A stretch of 64,000 nucleotides of DNA from Cladosporium sp. IMV 00045. Its lineage: Eukaryota; Ascomycota; Dothideomycetes; Cladosporiales; Cladosporiaceae. Both the position numbers and the translations under genes were made by a program. Numbering within the stretch: the first letter of the stretch is position 1; each line of letters opens with the position of its first letter. The notes beneath the pieces were generated by a model. The model saw only the letters and a program-made list of their open reading frames with translations, ran no database searches and was not told where the DNA came from. The stretch lies in assembly GCA_001931905.2 (NCBI GenBank), contig MSJI02000913.1:1-64000 (forward strand), in the 5' to 3' direction. Positions 19,024 to 29,006 of this stretch are shown in pieces.

Positions 19024-21624
19024 ATGATGGCCTCACGTATCGTCTCCAGGCTGCTGCCCGTCGCAGAAGGAGACTCGGTCTATGAAGGCGGTCAACTCAT
19101 CGACGATATGGACTACGAGTCGCCGAGAGCAGCACCTTATGGACGGCGATTTGACCCAGGAGATGACGATCCAGAGGCGATGCTATTCGAAGCCGACACT
19201 GCCCCATTCCGCGATGTTGCCCGGAGCCCAGAGTCGCGACCTCTAGCACCCAGTACCATGTCGATCGCACAGAGCCAACCAGGCTGGCTAGATGGACAAC
19301 AAAAGAGGAGGGACGAAGAGGAAGGAGATGTACCTGAGTCTTTGTTGATGGAACGGAAGGGAAAGCCTATACCAAAACAGTCACCAGCGGGCAAAGCTCA
19401 CGATTCTGGACGGGCGAGAACAGAACAGCAATGGAGACAGGCGCAACAACAGCAAAAGTTACACGAGTCCAATGTATTTCCTCAAGGCCGCAACCTAGAA
19501 TCAACAGCGGCACCAATCCCGCGCTCCGATCCGCAAGCGAACGCTATGTGGACTTTCACCAACGCTCGCAGCTTGGATGCGTTCCTGAGAGAGGTGTATC
19601 AGTACTTCACTGGACATGGCATTAATTCCATCATCCTCAACAAGTTCCTCACTCAAGCCACCGAACTATTCGCATTCTGTTTTGCGATGTTCCTGACGAC
19701 TTGCGTCAACTATTCAAAGATACCGACCAGCAAGAAGCTACCAGAAGTGCTTATCCCGAAATGCATAGACCAGTCGTCGTGGATGAAGAAAGCGGCAATC
19801 TTCCTATTCGTCGTCTACTGGGGAATGATGTTCGTCCGCAATGTACGGGAAATCAGTCGCCTTCGTCGCATGCGCGATTTCTTCACTCACGTTCTCGAGA
19901 TCAACGAAGACGACATGCAGACGGTCTCATGGCTGCGTGTCGTCGATGGATTGATCAAGGTCCAGGGTGCAAACGTAGCCACAGCTGTGAATGGGCCAAG
20001 AGCGAAGCGATATCTCGACTACAACCAGCCTCAACAACGCCTCAATGCAGAGACGGTTGCGAATCGGATCATGCGCCAGGAAAACTATTACGTCGCAATG
20101 TTCAACAAAGACATCTTCGACTTCACTCTTCCCGTTCCGTTCATGGGTAGCCGCGTCTTCTACTCGAAGAGCTTGGAATGGTGTATCGACTTCTCTCTGA
20201 CTAACTACATATTCAGTGAACAAGGCGTGCCCCGGACGTTTGCTTTGGACGTAAAGAACCGCAGAGCCTTGGTTGAAGGCTTGCGCCGTCGTCTCCGCTT
20301 TGCTGCTTTGATCAGCATACTGTTTGCACCTTTCAACATTATCCGCTTCTCCATCTTCTATTTCTTCCGCTACTACACCGAATTTACTCGCAACCCAGCT
20401 CGCGCGAGCCTGCGCGCATTCACGCCCTTCGCAGAATGGAAGATCCGCGAATTCAACGAGCTCGATCATCTCTTCCAGCGCCGCATCCGTCAATCCTATC
20501 CGTTCGCGATCGAGTACCTGAAACAGTTCCCCAAGGACAAAACAGATCAAGTTTGTCGATTCGTGGCGTTCGTGAGCGGCGCTTTCGCTGGCGTACTAGC
20601 ATTGGCCACCCTTTTCGACTCGGAGCTGTTCCTCGGTTTCGAGATCTCTGAAGGCCGCACAACAGTTTTCTGGCTGTCTGTCATGGTTGGCATCTTCAGC
20701 GTTGCCCACGGTGTTCTCCCTGACGATACCGAAAGCCATGATCCTGTGCTGCACCTGAAAGAAGTTCTCTTGTACATTCACTACATGCCTGTCCACTGGA
20801 AAGATCGCCTGCACAGCAACGAAGTGCGCGCCGAGTTTTCGGTCCTTTACCAAAACAAGATCCTCATTTTCCTCGAAGAGGTCTTGAGTCTTGTTCTTTC
20901 GCCTATCATCTTGTACCGCAACTCCAACAGCCGTTGTGAGCGCATCATCGATTTCTTCCGCGAGACTACCATCGCCGTTGAAGGCGTGGGCCACCAATGC
21001 AACTTCGCCGTTTTCAATTTCAAGAAGCACCAGAACGTCATTGAAAACCCGACCACCGCACTACAAGAACCGGACGGCTTGCGAGACGACTACTTCGGCT
21101 TGAGAGATGATAAACTAGCAGCTTCCGTCCACAATTTCGCCCAGTACTACAGCGCATATAACAAGCGACAAGGCGGCCGAAGACCGCTCCACGGCTATCA
21201 GCGTCCCCCTGAGTGGCCACCATTGTCGCCACCCACCGTCTTCGAAGAGGGCGAGTCATCCCGCCACTTGCCCAAGCATGGCGCACCACATACTCCGAAA
21301 CAGCCTAATATGGGAGCTTCGCATCGCTACACGCCCCAGCAACTTGCTCGCGACCGCCGCCAAACTTCTATTCGCCACACGGAGAGTGATGGTTCGCGAC
21401 ACCAGCAGCCCTCGCTGGGTCCTTCTGAGAGTCGTCTGATGGCCCAAGATAGTGACTTGGACGAGTACGACCGTGCAGTTGGCCGCGACCGAAGCGGAGC
21501 GGGGCTGGAGAGCGATACCGATGCGGAAGGGAGCGTGGCAGGCGGAATGGTCGGCAAAGAAGGCGTTCTGGGGATGGTGGCGCAATTCGCTAAGGCTAAG
21601 ACGGAGAAGGGCATTGATATCTAA
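19024..21624 (+). CDS. ATG9: autophagy lipid scramblase ATG9
   Basis: ATG9 is the multispanning membrane protein of vesicles that seed the phagophore; it scrambles phospholipids and works with the Atg2-Atg18 transfer complex. The protein is a single exon of 866 residues, the usual size. The cytosolic N-terminus of about 180 residues is hydrophilic. The conserved core begins with AFLREVYQYFTGHGINSIIL and LNKFLTQATELFAFCFAMFL (TM1), then WMKKAAIFLFVVYWGMMFV. Further family motifs are TFALDVKNRRALVEGLRRR, FAPFNIIRFSIFYFFRYY, RASLRAFTPFAEWKIREFNE, LSPIILYRNSNSRCERIIDF and TIAVEGVGHQCNFAVFNF. The C-terminal tail is Ser/His/Arg-rich and disordered. Met-Met begins the frame; either can be used. No frame break is seen. 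Confidence 0.95.
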   Translation: MMASRIVSRLLPVAEGDSVYEGGQLIDDMDYESPRAAPYGRRFDPGDDDPEAMLFEADTAPFRDVARSPESRPLAPSTMSIAQSQPGWLDGQQKRRDEEEGDVPESLLMERKGKPIPKQSPAGKAHDSGRARTEQQWRQAQQQQKLHESNVFPQGRNLESTAAPIPRSDPQANAMWTFTNARSLDAFLREVYQYFTGHGINSIILNKFLTQATELFAFCFAMFLTTCVNYSKIPTSKKLPEVLIPKCIDQSSWMKKAAIFLFVVYWGMMFVRNVREISRLRRMRDFFTHVLEINEDDMQTVSWLRVVDGLIKVQGANVATAVNGPRAKRYLDYNQPQQRLNAETVANRIMRQENYYVAMFNKDIFDFTLPVPFMGSRVFYSKSLEWCIDFSLTNYIFSEQGVPRTFALDVKNRRALVEGLRRRLRFAALISILFAPFNIIRFSIFYFFRYYTEFTRNPARASLRAFTPFAEWKIREFNELDHLFQRRIRQSYPFAIEYLKQFPKDKTDQVCRFVAFVSGAFAGVLALATLFDSELFLGFEISEGRTTVFWLSVMVGIFSVAHGVLPDDTESHDPVLHLKEVLLYIHYMPVHWKDRLHSNEVRAEFSVLYQNKILIFLEEVLSLVLSPIILYRNSNSRCERIIDFFRETTIAVEGVGHQCNFAVFNFKKHQNVIENPTTALQEPDGLRDDYFGLRDDKLAASVHNFAQYYSAYNKRQGGRRPLHGYQRPPEWPPLSPPTVFEEGESSRHLPKHGAPHTPKQPNMGASHRYTPQQLARDRRQTSIRHTESDGSRHQQPSLGPSESRLMAQDSDLDEYDRAVGRDRSGAGLESDTDAEGSVAGGMVGKEGVLGMVAQFAKAKTEKGIDI

Positions 21625-22326
21625 GGATGTTCTGAGATGCATGGTCTGAGAGCTGCGTTCTTTTTTTTTTTTTTTTTTTTTTTTNNNNNNNNNNNNNNNN
21701 NNNNNNTTTTTTATGCATGTCAGGAACACTTCGATTCAGTACAAGATTGAAAATACTCATTTTGGGAGATGCCTCCACATCACAATGAGCATGTCTTACT
21801 CTCACCATTGAAGTTGAGCTTGTGACCTACCATCACAGTAGCGGTAGTGACCCTGAAATAATGCCGCCTAAAGCCGGCCTTCAAACAGACAACATGTATC
21901 GGTACTGGGAAGAGCCTTCACAAATTGCCAGAGCGACGCAATCTCTATACCTTCCTCCCAAAGAAACTACGACGCCACAGAGAGAAACATTGATCTTGAT
22001 GGCGGGTGTATACATCCATTGACGTTGATAGCAGCACAAGTCTAGCGGCAGCGAGAGTAACGAAAGAAACTGAAGAGGAACATGGTATTTCATTCGATCG
22101 TCTTCACCTGATGGTGCTACCATCTTCCTGCATCGTCACATACTCGACATCTCGCAGCCTGAAAGACTAACTGCAGGGTCAGTTAGTAGCAAATCAAAAC
22201 AGAACCTCCTTTCCCTCTCCCGAACCGTCAAACATATGCCTCCCAGCTCAAGCCTCTCCATATAAAACCCGCTCCCACCCGCTGAAAGAAGAAGAAATCA
22301 GAAATCATATGCCTACCTTTTGATCT
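21625..22326. other. convergent intergenic region with assembly gap
   Basis: The 3' flank of ATG9 contains the poly-T/N tract described separately. The remainder to 22326 has no supported gene; small frames at 21822-22123 on both strands show no domains. Confidence 0.5.
21661..21712. repeat. poly-T tract interrupted by a 22-base N gap
   Basis: A run of 24 T (21661-21684) is followed by 22 N (21685-21706) and six more T. The gap is an unresolved homopolymer, so the true length is unknown. It lies about 37 bp after the ATG9 stop, in the 3' untranslated region. Confidence 0.95.
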
Positions 22327-22791
22327 TCAATCATCATCGCCAGCCTCCTCCTTGACGGCACCCTCGTTCTCGCGGGCTTTGGTGGACTTCTTAGAAGCTC
22401 TGCGCTTCTTGACCGGCGTCGGAGCGAGCTCGTCGTCGTTTTCCCCCTCAGTAGCAGCGGCAGCAGCCTTCTTGCGCTTGACGGGAGTGGACTTCGGGCC
22501 CGGGGAGCCTATGGTGAAGAGGCGTTAGCTTCTCAAGCAGCCATGGAAAGACTCAGATCGCGAGCATATACCCTCCTCAGCCGGCATCATGGTAGCCAGC
22601 TTCTTCTTAATGGTGCCCCAGGTGTTAGAAGCGGTCTTGTGAGTGTTGAAACCGTAGGCCAGAACGAGCTTGTCGATGTCGATTTCCGGCGGGGACTTGA
22701 GGCAGTGCCAGGCGACTTTGAGGACGCGCTCTTCCTTCTCGGTGAAGAGGACTTTTGCCGGGGAGGCTTCTTTGGTGAGGGAGGCAGACAT
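22327..22791 (-). CDS. small basic nuclear-type protein, HTH-like N-terminus and acidic tail
   Basis: Two exons, 22791-22572 and 22508-22327, are joined by a 63-bp intron (GTATAT donor, CATAG acceptor) and give 133 residues. Residues about 14-68 form a compact alpha-helical unit (FTEKEERVLKVAWHCLK, KLVLAYGFNTHKTASNTWG, TIKKKLAT) resembling a Myb/winged-helix type DNA-binding fold found in many short fungal proteins. The second half has three basic patches (TPVKRKK, TPVKKRR, SKKSTK) with S/T-P sites, reminiscent of histone H1 tails and nuclear localisation signals, and ends in GDDD. I infer a nuclear chromatin-associated protein; no specific function is known to me. The junction codon and length (402 nt) are consistent. 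Confidence 0.75.
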
Positions 22792-23472
22792 GGTGGAGGG
22801 TCGGGAGGGGCTGGGTGGGTTGTCAGTTTGTTGTGGATGAGAGGGTAGGAGGGGGCTTACTGTTCTCGGTGGTTTGGGTTGGGATGTGGGTGTACAGGGA
22901 TGAAGATATGTGTGTTTGGGTGTCGAGTGTCAGTGGGAAGGGTGTGGATGAGGAAGAGGATTTGAGAAGTGGGTGAGAGGTTTTATCTCTGTTTCGTGAG
23001 CCGTCACATGTTTGGCTGCTCTCTCGACCAGTCAGGCAGCAGCTGGGTCCAAATCCGGCTAGGGTGCATGTGAATGTGTAAGTGAAGTCTGAAAGCCCGG
23101 GCCAGACTTCGTAACACGTGAAGGCACGCACATGCATGCAACAAAGAGGCAGTTGCCATGTATGATCGTGTCCGAGACAGAAGACTAGGATCCATCTATG
23201 GATTTCCAGATAGAGGGTATGTGAGATTTTTTTGTCCTTGATCAGTCTTTCCATGCTTGCGTAAAGTATCTGGTCTAAGACTGGGATTGGGAGGCCCAGC
23301 GGTAGAGGTTGTCGAAACGGGCTAGCGAATTGGTATCACGTGGAGTTGCTGTTCTGATCTTGTATATCATGTCTTCTCATAATGGCATGCGCTTCTAGCG
23401 ATGGCAAATCTCTATTCATAATCGTTTTTAGGGTATCAAGTATGAGCTTTACTCACAGGGACCGACCACGTC
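22792..23472. other. intergenic region
   Basis: About 680 bp between the small nuclear-type protein start (-) and the KAE1 stop (-). It is G-rich near 22800-22980, the leader side of the minus-strand gene. A 143-codon frame at 22823-23254 has no domain and reads C/T-rich promoter sequence. Confidence 0.5.
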
Positions 23473-24606
23473 TCACTCTCTCCAGTTGATGAGCGGCTCA
23501 TCAGTTCGGAATCTTTGAGTCGTCGTGCTCTCCTCCAAAGCCGTCTTGAACCCCATTCGCCACGCAAGCAACCCGGCCTGTGCAATCATAATCCCGTTAT
23601 CGATGCAAAATCTCTCATCCGTCGCGTAAACGCTTCCACCTCGCTCGCTAGCCATCATTCCCATCATCTGCTGCAGGCGCTCGTTGCAGCCCACACCACC
23701 AACGATCAATACTTGATTTGCACCGACGTGGGCCATGGCGCGCTCTGTGATCTCGACAAGCATGGCGAAGACGGTCTCCTGTAGTGTGAAACACAGATCT
23801 TCGCGGGTAATGGGCTCGCCACTTTCGCCGTCCAGCCAAGGTGTGTTTGACGATTTGCTCTGTTCCAACTTGTGGGCGAGCTCCTCCACTCGAGCGAGAA
23901 TGCCAGAAAAGGACACATCCATGCCCTTGACAGTATATGGGAGTTCGATCAGGTGCTTGCCTTTCTTGGCCATCTGTTCAATGTTGTATCCAGGCGCAGG
24001 GTCGTTGCTGATGTTGAGCACTCTTGCAAACCTATCCAAACAATTGCCGACTGCAATATCTAGAGCTTCTCCGAAGATCCTGTATCGCTGAGCAGAGTAT
24101 GCAATGACCTGTGTGTTGCCACCGCTAACATACAGCACCACGGGGTTCTCTGCTCCAGTGATTGCTCTTCCCATCTCAATGTGACCAACGCAGTGGTTGA
24201 CTCCAACGAGCGGCTTGTTCCACAACTGACTTAATGTTCTTGCCGCCACGGCCACAGCATTCAGAGGCGCTCCCATTCCCGGTCCCTTTGTGAAGCAAAT
24301 ACAATCCACGTCCTCCAGCTTCACGTTCGCCTGCTTCATGGCTTGCTTTACCAGTCGAACAACCCATCGTCTGTGGTGTGCGGCTGTGTCTTTGGGAAGA
24401 AATCCAGTTCCAGGCGGAGATACGAAAGTGTGTCTGAGGTTTGACAGGATCTGTGCTGGAGGCGAGTATGCCTTCTTACGCGATTGTGAATTGTCCTCGT
24501 CAGAGTGTGCGCTGTCGTGTGGTGATGGTGGGGTTGAAGTGGGATGAAGAATGACGCCCACGCCCAATTTGTTGGCGGAGCCTTCGAGGCCGATAGCGAT
24601 AGGCAT
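23473..24606 (-). CDS. KAE1: KEOPS subunit Kae1, tRNA N6-threonylcarbamoyladenosine synthase
   Basis: Kae1 transfers the threonylcarbamoyl group to adenosine 37 of tRNAs reading ANN codons, within the KEOPS complex of cytosol and nucleus. The protein is 377 residues from the ATG at 24606 ([17 protein letters not shown]), which matches the expected beginning of the ASKHA fold. The metal-binding pair is His138 and His142 in [10 protein letters not shown]. Further motifs are [25 protein letters not shown], the long [18 protein letters not shown] segment, [13 protein letters not shown] and [13 protein letters not shown] with the third metal ligand Asp. The N-terminal region has an insert of about 20 Ser/Asp-rich residues. 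It is divergently arranged with NOP2. Confidence 0.95.
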   Translation of the reverse strand: MPIAIGLEGSANKLGVGVILHPTSTPPSPHDSAHSDEDNSQSRKKAYSPPAQILSNLRHTFVSPPGTGFLPKDTAAHHRRWVVRLVKQAMKQANVKLEDVDCICFTKGPGMGAPLNAVAVAARTLSQLWNKPLVGVNHCVGHIEMGRAITGAENPVVLYVSGGNTQVIAYSAQRYRIFGEALDIAVGNCLDRFARVLNISNDPAPGYNIEQMAKKGKHLIELPYTVKGMDVSFSGILARVEELAHKLEQSKSSNTPWLDGESGEPITREDLCFTLQETVFAMLVEITERAMAHVGANQVLIVGGVGCNERLQQMMGMMASERGGSVYATDERFCIDNGIMIAQAGLLAWRMGFKTALEESTTTQRFRTDEPLINWRE

Positions 24607-24887
24607 CTTTCTGCAAGGATATACAGTGCGTAGTATCTGGATTTGTGTTGCTTCGATCAACCCAAATCTCGTCTAGAAAAAGTCGGCGTTCACATGCAAA
24701 TGCATGACCAAGTCCCAATCGAAGGTCTGGTTGAAGTGAAGCCAGCGCGGAACCAAAGCCGCGGCCGAGGCGAGAAAGTCTTGAGAATTTCCGAACGCCT
24801 TTCTCTTTCTTTTGGGAGTTCTAGATCACAGCAACTTTTTACATCTTTTGCGTAACAGACGACACCTCTGTCGCAACAATCGCAAAT
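24607..24887. promoter_or_regulatory. bidirectional promoter, KAE1 / NOP2
   Basis: Only 281 bp separates two divergent ATGs, so KAE1 and NOP2 must share promoter DNA. No TATA element is seen; a TTTTTACATCTTTTGCG stretch lies close to the NOP2 start. Confidence 0.6.
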
Positions 24888-27049
24888 ATGGGCCCAAGCA
24901 AAGGACCTTCACGACGCATGCAGAAGCAGGGCATGCCTGCTCCTCTTGACGACTTGGTGTCTGCAAAGAAGCGCAAGAACGGATCTTCAACCAATGGAGC
25001 TGTGAAGAAGCAGAAGTTTGCCGGCGATGCTAAGTCAGGACCGAAGAACGCCGCGAACTCGGCCGGAAAGAAGAGCACCAAGGGCGATTTCAAGACTCAG
25101 CAAAAGCCTGCAAAGACTGCGCCTGCAGCAAAGCCGAATAAGGCGCCCATGCCTCTGGACGACGACGACGAAGATCTCCCCGAAGACGACTCAGACGGTG
25201 GTGTGCAGGCCGGCAACCTGTCTGATTTCATGGATGGCGAGGACTCCGACGCGGATGACTTTGCCAATGCACCTTCAGACCCAGAGGACGACGATGTTAT
25301 GCACTCAGACGATGATGTGCAGACAGGCATGTGGTCGGAAGACGACTCCGATGCGGAAGAGGTGCTGAATGCGGCAAACATCGCCGGTCTGTCACAAAAG
25401 CTCGATCAGGAGAGAGAAGAGGAGGAGCGCCAGAATGAGGCTGAGATTGCGGAGAACGCCATGCAGACGAACATCGCGGACTTGGAGGACTCAGACGACG
25501 AGGACGGAAAGCCCAAGCCCAGCTTACTGGCCCCGGATATGCAGCTTCTGCGAACAAGAATCACAGAGACTGTGCGCGTTTTGACCAACTTCAAGGATCT
25601 TGCCGACCCTTCAAGAAGCAGAGCAGACTACACACAAGCGCTGCTCAAGGATATTTGCGCTTACTACGGATACTCTGCATTCCTGGCTGAGAAGCTGTAC
25701 TCTCTTTTCCCCCTCAAGAGGCTTTGGCTTTCTTCGATGCCAACGAGACGCCTCGTCCCGTCGTTCTGCGCGCCAACACATTGAGGACATCAAGAAGAGA
25801 CCTGGCTCATGCCCTCATCAACCGTGGTGTTACTCTGGAACCTGTGGGCAAATGGAGCAAGGTCGGTCTCCAAGTCTTCGAATCGCAGGTCCCTCTTGGT
25901 GCTACTCCCGAGTACCTCGCTGGTCACTACATCCTGCAAGCCGCGTCCTCTTTCCTTCCCGTTATGGCTCTTGCGCCCCAGGAGAACGAGCGCGTCCTCG
26001 ACATGGCCTCTGCGCCCGGTGGTAAATCCACATACCTTGCCGCTGTCATGCGCAACACTGGTGTCGTCTTTGCCAACGATGCCAGCAAAGACCGTTGCAA
26101 GGGTCTGATTGGTAATATTCACCGTCTGGGTGTCAAGAACACAATCGTCTGCAACTACTCCGCCCTGGAGTTCCCCAGAGTGATGGGCGGTTTCGACCGT
26201 GTCCTGCTCGACGCGCCCTGCAGTGGTACTGGTGTCATTGCCAAGGATGCCAGTGTTAAGACCAACAAGACTGAAGCCGACTTCCTCCGCCTGCCTCATC
26301 TGCAGAAGAACCTTCTCCTGGCCGCTATCGACTCAGTCGACCACGCCAGCAAGACTGGTGGGTACATCGTCTACTCTACTTGTTCCGTCACCGTCGAGGA
26401 GAACGAGCAGGTCGTGCAATACGTTTTGAACAAGCGTCCCAACGTCAAGCTTGTCGAGACCGGTCTTGTCTTCGGTAAGGAGGGTTTCACCAGAATCGGC
26501 AACAAGCGATTCCACCCCAGTCTGAAGATGACCAGGCGCTACTACCCCCACGCGTATAACGTTGACGGTTTCTACGTCGCCAAGTTGAAGAAGACTGGTC
26601 CTACCCCAGAGTCTGCGGTCAAGGTCCAGGGCACCAAAGAGGCCAAGGCACACAGCCGCAACAATGACCCCGAGGACGAGTACGTCGCACCCGAGGAGAT
26701 CACAGAGGAAGTCGAGGAAGCTGTGGAGGCCGAGGAGGACGATGAATTCGGTGGCTTCGACGATGAGGAGGATGAGAAGCTCATCGAGCGCAACCTGCAC
26801 AAGCAGATGCGCAGGAAGGGTCTCGATCCCAAGGCCACGAAGAGCAAGGCTGTCCAAGCCCTGACTCCTAAGACTGAGGGAAAGAAGGAAGAATCAAACA
26901 CTGTCGATGAGAAGAAGGAGCCTAATGGTGCTCATGGTGGACATGTATTGGGAACCTCGGAAAAGCTCTTGAGCGTCGAGAGCAAAAACAGCAAGAAGAA
27001 GGGCAAGAAGGAGGGCGCTGCTGGTGCGAAGACCAAGAGCAAGAAATAG
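24888..27049 (+). CDS. NOP2: 25S rRNA m5C methyltransferase NOP2 (apparent one-base deletion)
   Basis: NOP2 methylates a cytosine of 25S rRNA in the nucleolus and is essential for 60S subunit assembly in yeast. The N-terminal 180 residues are Lys-rich then very acidic (DDDDEDLPEDDSDGG). The conserved core starts with KDICAYYGYSAFLAEKLYSL. Just after this the frame breaks at the C5 run 25709-25713; the next frame continues correctly with ALAFFDANETPRPVV, TLRTSRRDLAHALINRGV, DMASAPGGKSTYLAA (SAM site), LLDAPCSGTGVIAKD and STCSVTVEENEQV (the two catalytic-region cysteines). A Glu-rich then Lys-rich tail follows. One added C joins both frames into 720 residues and gives the expected F-P-P-x-E-A sequence. 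I treat this as a sequence error in a functional gene. Confidence 0.93.
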
Positions 27050-27454
27050 ATCTGAATGTACAGTATAGTATGGTATGCCGCATTGGTTTTTGGCGGATTT
27101 ACATTGTCTACCTAGCATATTAATCCTTTTATTCCTCCGTTATTAAACATGGCGAATGCAAGGGTCCAGTTTCTCCCCGAGCCGAGGTTCAATGGCGAAC
27201 AACACCATCTGAAGAACATCTTCTTAGCCGACATCGCATACATGTATTCGTTGTAATTTGGACAGACATCATGTAATTCAATGCATATCTACACCTAAAT
27301 TTGAAATTATTAGTACATAGGGCACTGGATAAACGAATACCCAGACGATAATCCAAAAGGCAAATCTACGGACTACTTCCTCAACAAACCTTCACCGCAT
27401 TTCACAAACTTACAGCCAACAACATACCTGCCTACACCATCAGACTCGCTGAAA
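27050..27454. other. intergenic region
   Basis: About 400 bp between NOP2 and the thioesterase gene, same strand. AT-rich at 27110-27320, consistent with terminator and promoter. No gene supported. Confidence 0.5.
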
Positions 27455-28081
27455 ATGGCACCCTCAGACAGCAGGGAGCCCTTCCTCCGCATCCCCTGGA
27501 CAGCCTCTCTCATCTCGAAACCCAACCTAATCACCCGCGTCCCCAGCTCCCGCCAACCCAAACCCAGCACGAATGAAGACTCCCTCTTCGCCACCACGCT
27601 CAACACCCCCTCGACCCTCCGCTCCTGCATCAGCGTCTACACACGACCCGCACCGAACGCCAAATACATCGACTCGGTCTCGACCTTCATCACCCTCGGC
27701 GCCGCCCTGGACGGCCACCCGGGCGTCCTGCACGGCGGCATCGTCGCCAGCCTGATCGATGAGGGCATGGGAATCCTGCAGAGCGTAAACCACGAACGCG
27801 ACCACTACCGCGCCGTGGGCAAGGGGTTGGTAGACGGGGAGTCGCCTTCGGATGGTTTGGGCAGTTTCACGGCGTATTTGAACTTGCAGTACCTAAGGCC
27901 AGTGAGGACTTCTGCTGCCGTGCAGGTTGTTGCGTGGTATGAGAAGAGGGAGGGGAGGAAGGATTGGATTCAGGCTGAGGTCAGGCAGAATGTGGGCGGT
28001 GGGGAGGATGATGCTGGGGAGGTTGTGGTTTGTTCGAAGGGGGAGGGGTTGTTTGTCGTGCCGAGGGAAAGTAGGTTGTGA
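27455..28081 (+). CDS. hotdog-fold thioesterase family protein
   Basis: This is a single exon of 208 residues. The diagnostic hotdog stretch is GHPGVLHGGIVASLIDEGMG near residues 88-107, with the HGG turn and the acidic helix residues of acyl-CoA thioesterases. A second beta-strand region, AYLNLQYLRPVRTSAAVQVV, fits the remaining sheet. The N-terminal 40 residues are less conserved (PFLRIPWTASLISKPNL). No signal peptide or membrane segment is apparent. In the family this fold hydrolyses acyl-CoA, but the substrate and compartment cannot be read from sequence. The 3' end is Gly/Glu-rich (GGGEDDAGE). The start at 27455 is the first ATG in frame. Confidence 0.8.
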   Translation: MAPSDSREPFLRIPWTASLISKPNLITRVPSSRQPKPSTNEDSLFATTLNTPSTLRSCISVYTRPAPNAKYIDSVSTFITLGAALDGHPGVLHGGIVASLIDEGMGILQSVNHERDHYRAVGKGLVDGESPSDGLGSFTAYLNLQYLRPVRTSAAVQVVAWYEKREGRKDWIQAEVRQNVGGGEDDAGEVVVCSKGEGLFVVPRESRL

Positions 28082-29006
28082 GGAATCGAGAGTTGAGAGA
28101 GACTATTTGGTCGAGGATTTGTTGTCACGGAAGACTCTGGGTCTCTAGAGTTGGGTTGTTGCTTTCTGAAGTCGTGCGATGCTCAAGCGCGCATATTGGC
28201 GATATACACCATAGACATGTTAAGAAATTAATTCAGTACAGTCCACTCATCCTTTCGAGCATGCCAGCAATACGTCCGCGTATCCTTGATCTACGGCATC
28301 TTACAGGATGACTGGATATGTTCTCGTACGACCACAATTAACAATCAATTCACTTTAATCGAGTCATCAAGGTATTTAACCGGATGACAGAACAACTACG
28401 GAGCATAGACCTCAACCCTAACCCTAGAAATTTGGGACGAGTCCAGATCACATGTTTCGACATCATCGCAAAGCTGCATTAGTGCCGATGACGGCGGCAA
28501 TAGGAATGCACCAGGGACTTTGATGGAGCGGCAGTTGGCTTTTTTTGGTCGTGGAACTGGAGTGAATTTGCTATGGCAGATGACCAGAGCGTGCACTCTG
28601 TACATTGTCCATGCTCCTCGAAAAACATGGCAGAGAAAGAAAAATTGATTACAATTGCACTGCGAGCACGCAATCGTAGAGTGGGGTCCAGGTTGAAGAG
28701 TGACAGAGTTTTGGTGGGCTGTCAAGGGCATCTGCGGTTCACAAACGGCCGGTGAGCGGCGAACTTTTTCCACAGAGCCTGGCGATGACTGGCGCGTCGT
28801 GACTGGGCCTTGACGTTAACAAGGTACATCTGTGACAATTTATTATTGTTCCTCTCGCCATATATCATATCCTCCTCCCTCCTCTCCTACTACTCTCTCC
28901 CAATCCCTAACTTTTTCCACTTGCCACATTTTCTTGCGCAGACGAATTACTTCACTTCGTCTACCCCTCCCCGTCTTCTCTCTTCCCCTCTATACACACC
29001 TTCACA
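28082..29006. promoter_or_regulatory. upstream region of the phosphoglycerate dehydrogenase gene
   Basis: About 925 bp. The last 170 bp before the ATG (28840-29000) is strongly pyrimidine-rich on the plus strand, as is common at highly expressed fungal genes. A telomere-like AACCCTAACCCTAG occurs at 28414-28427, a motif type found at promoters of translation-related genes in fungi. Frames at 28396-28773 are not convincing. Confidence 0.5.

Noticed and set aside
27874..28080. Second frame at the thioesterase 3' end as a separate gene
   Set aside because: It is the same sequence read out of frame; the thioesterase frame is longer and carries the hotdog motif.
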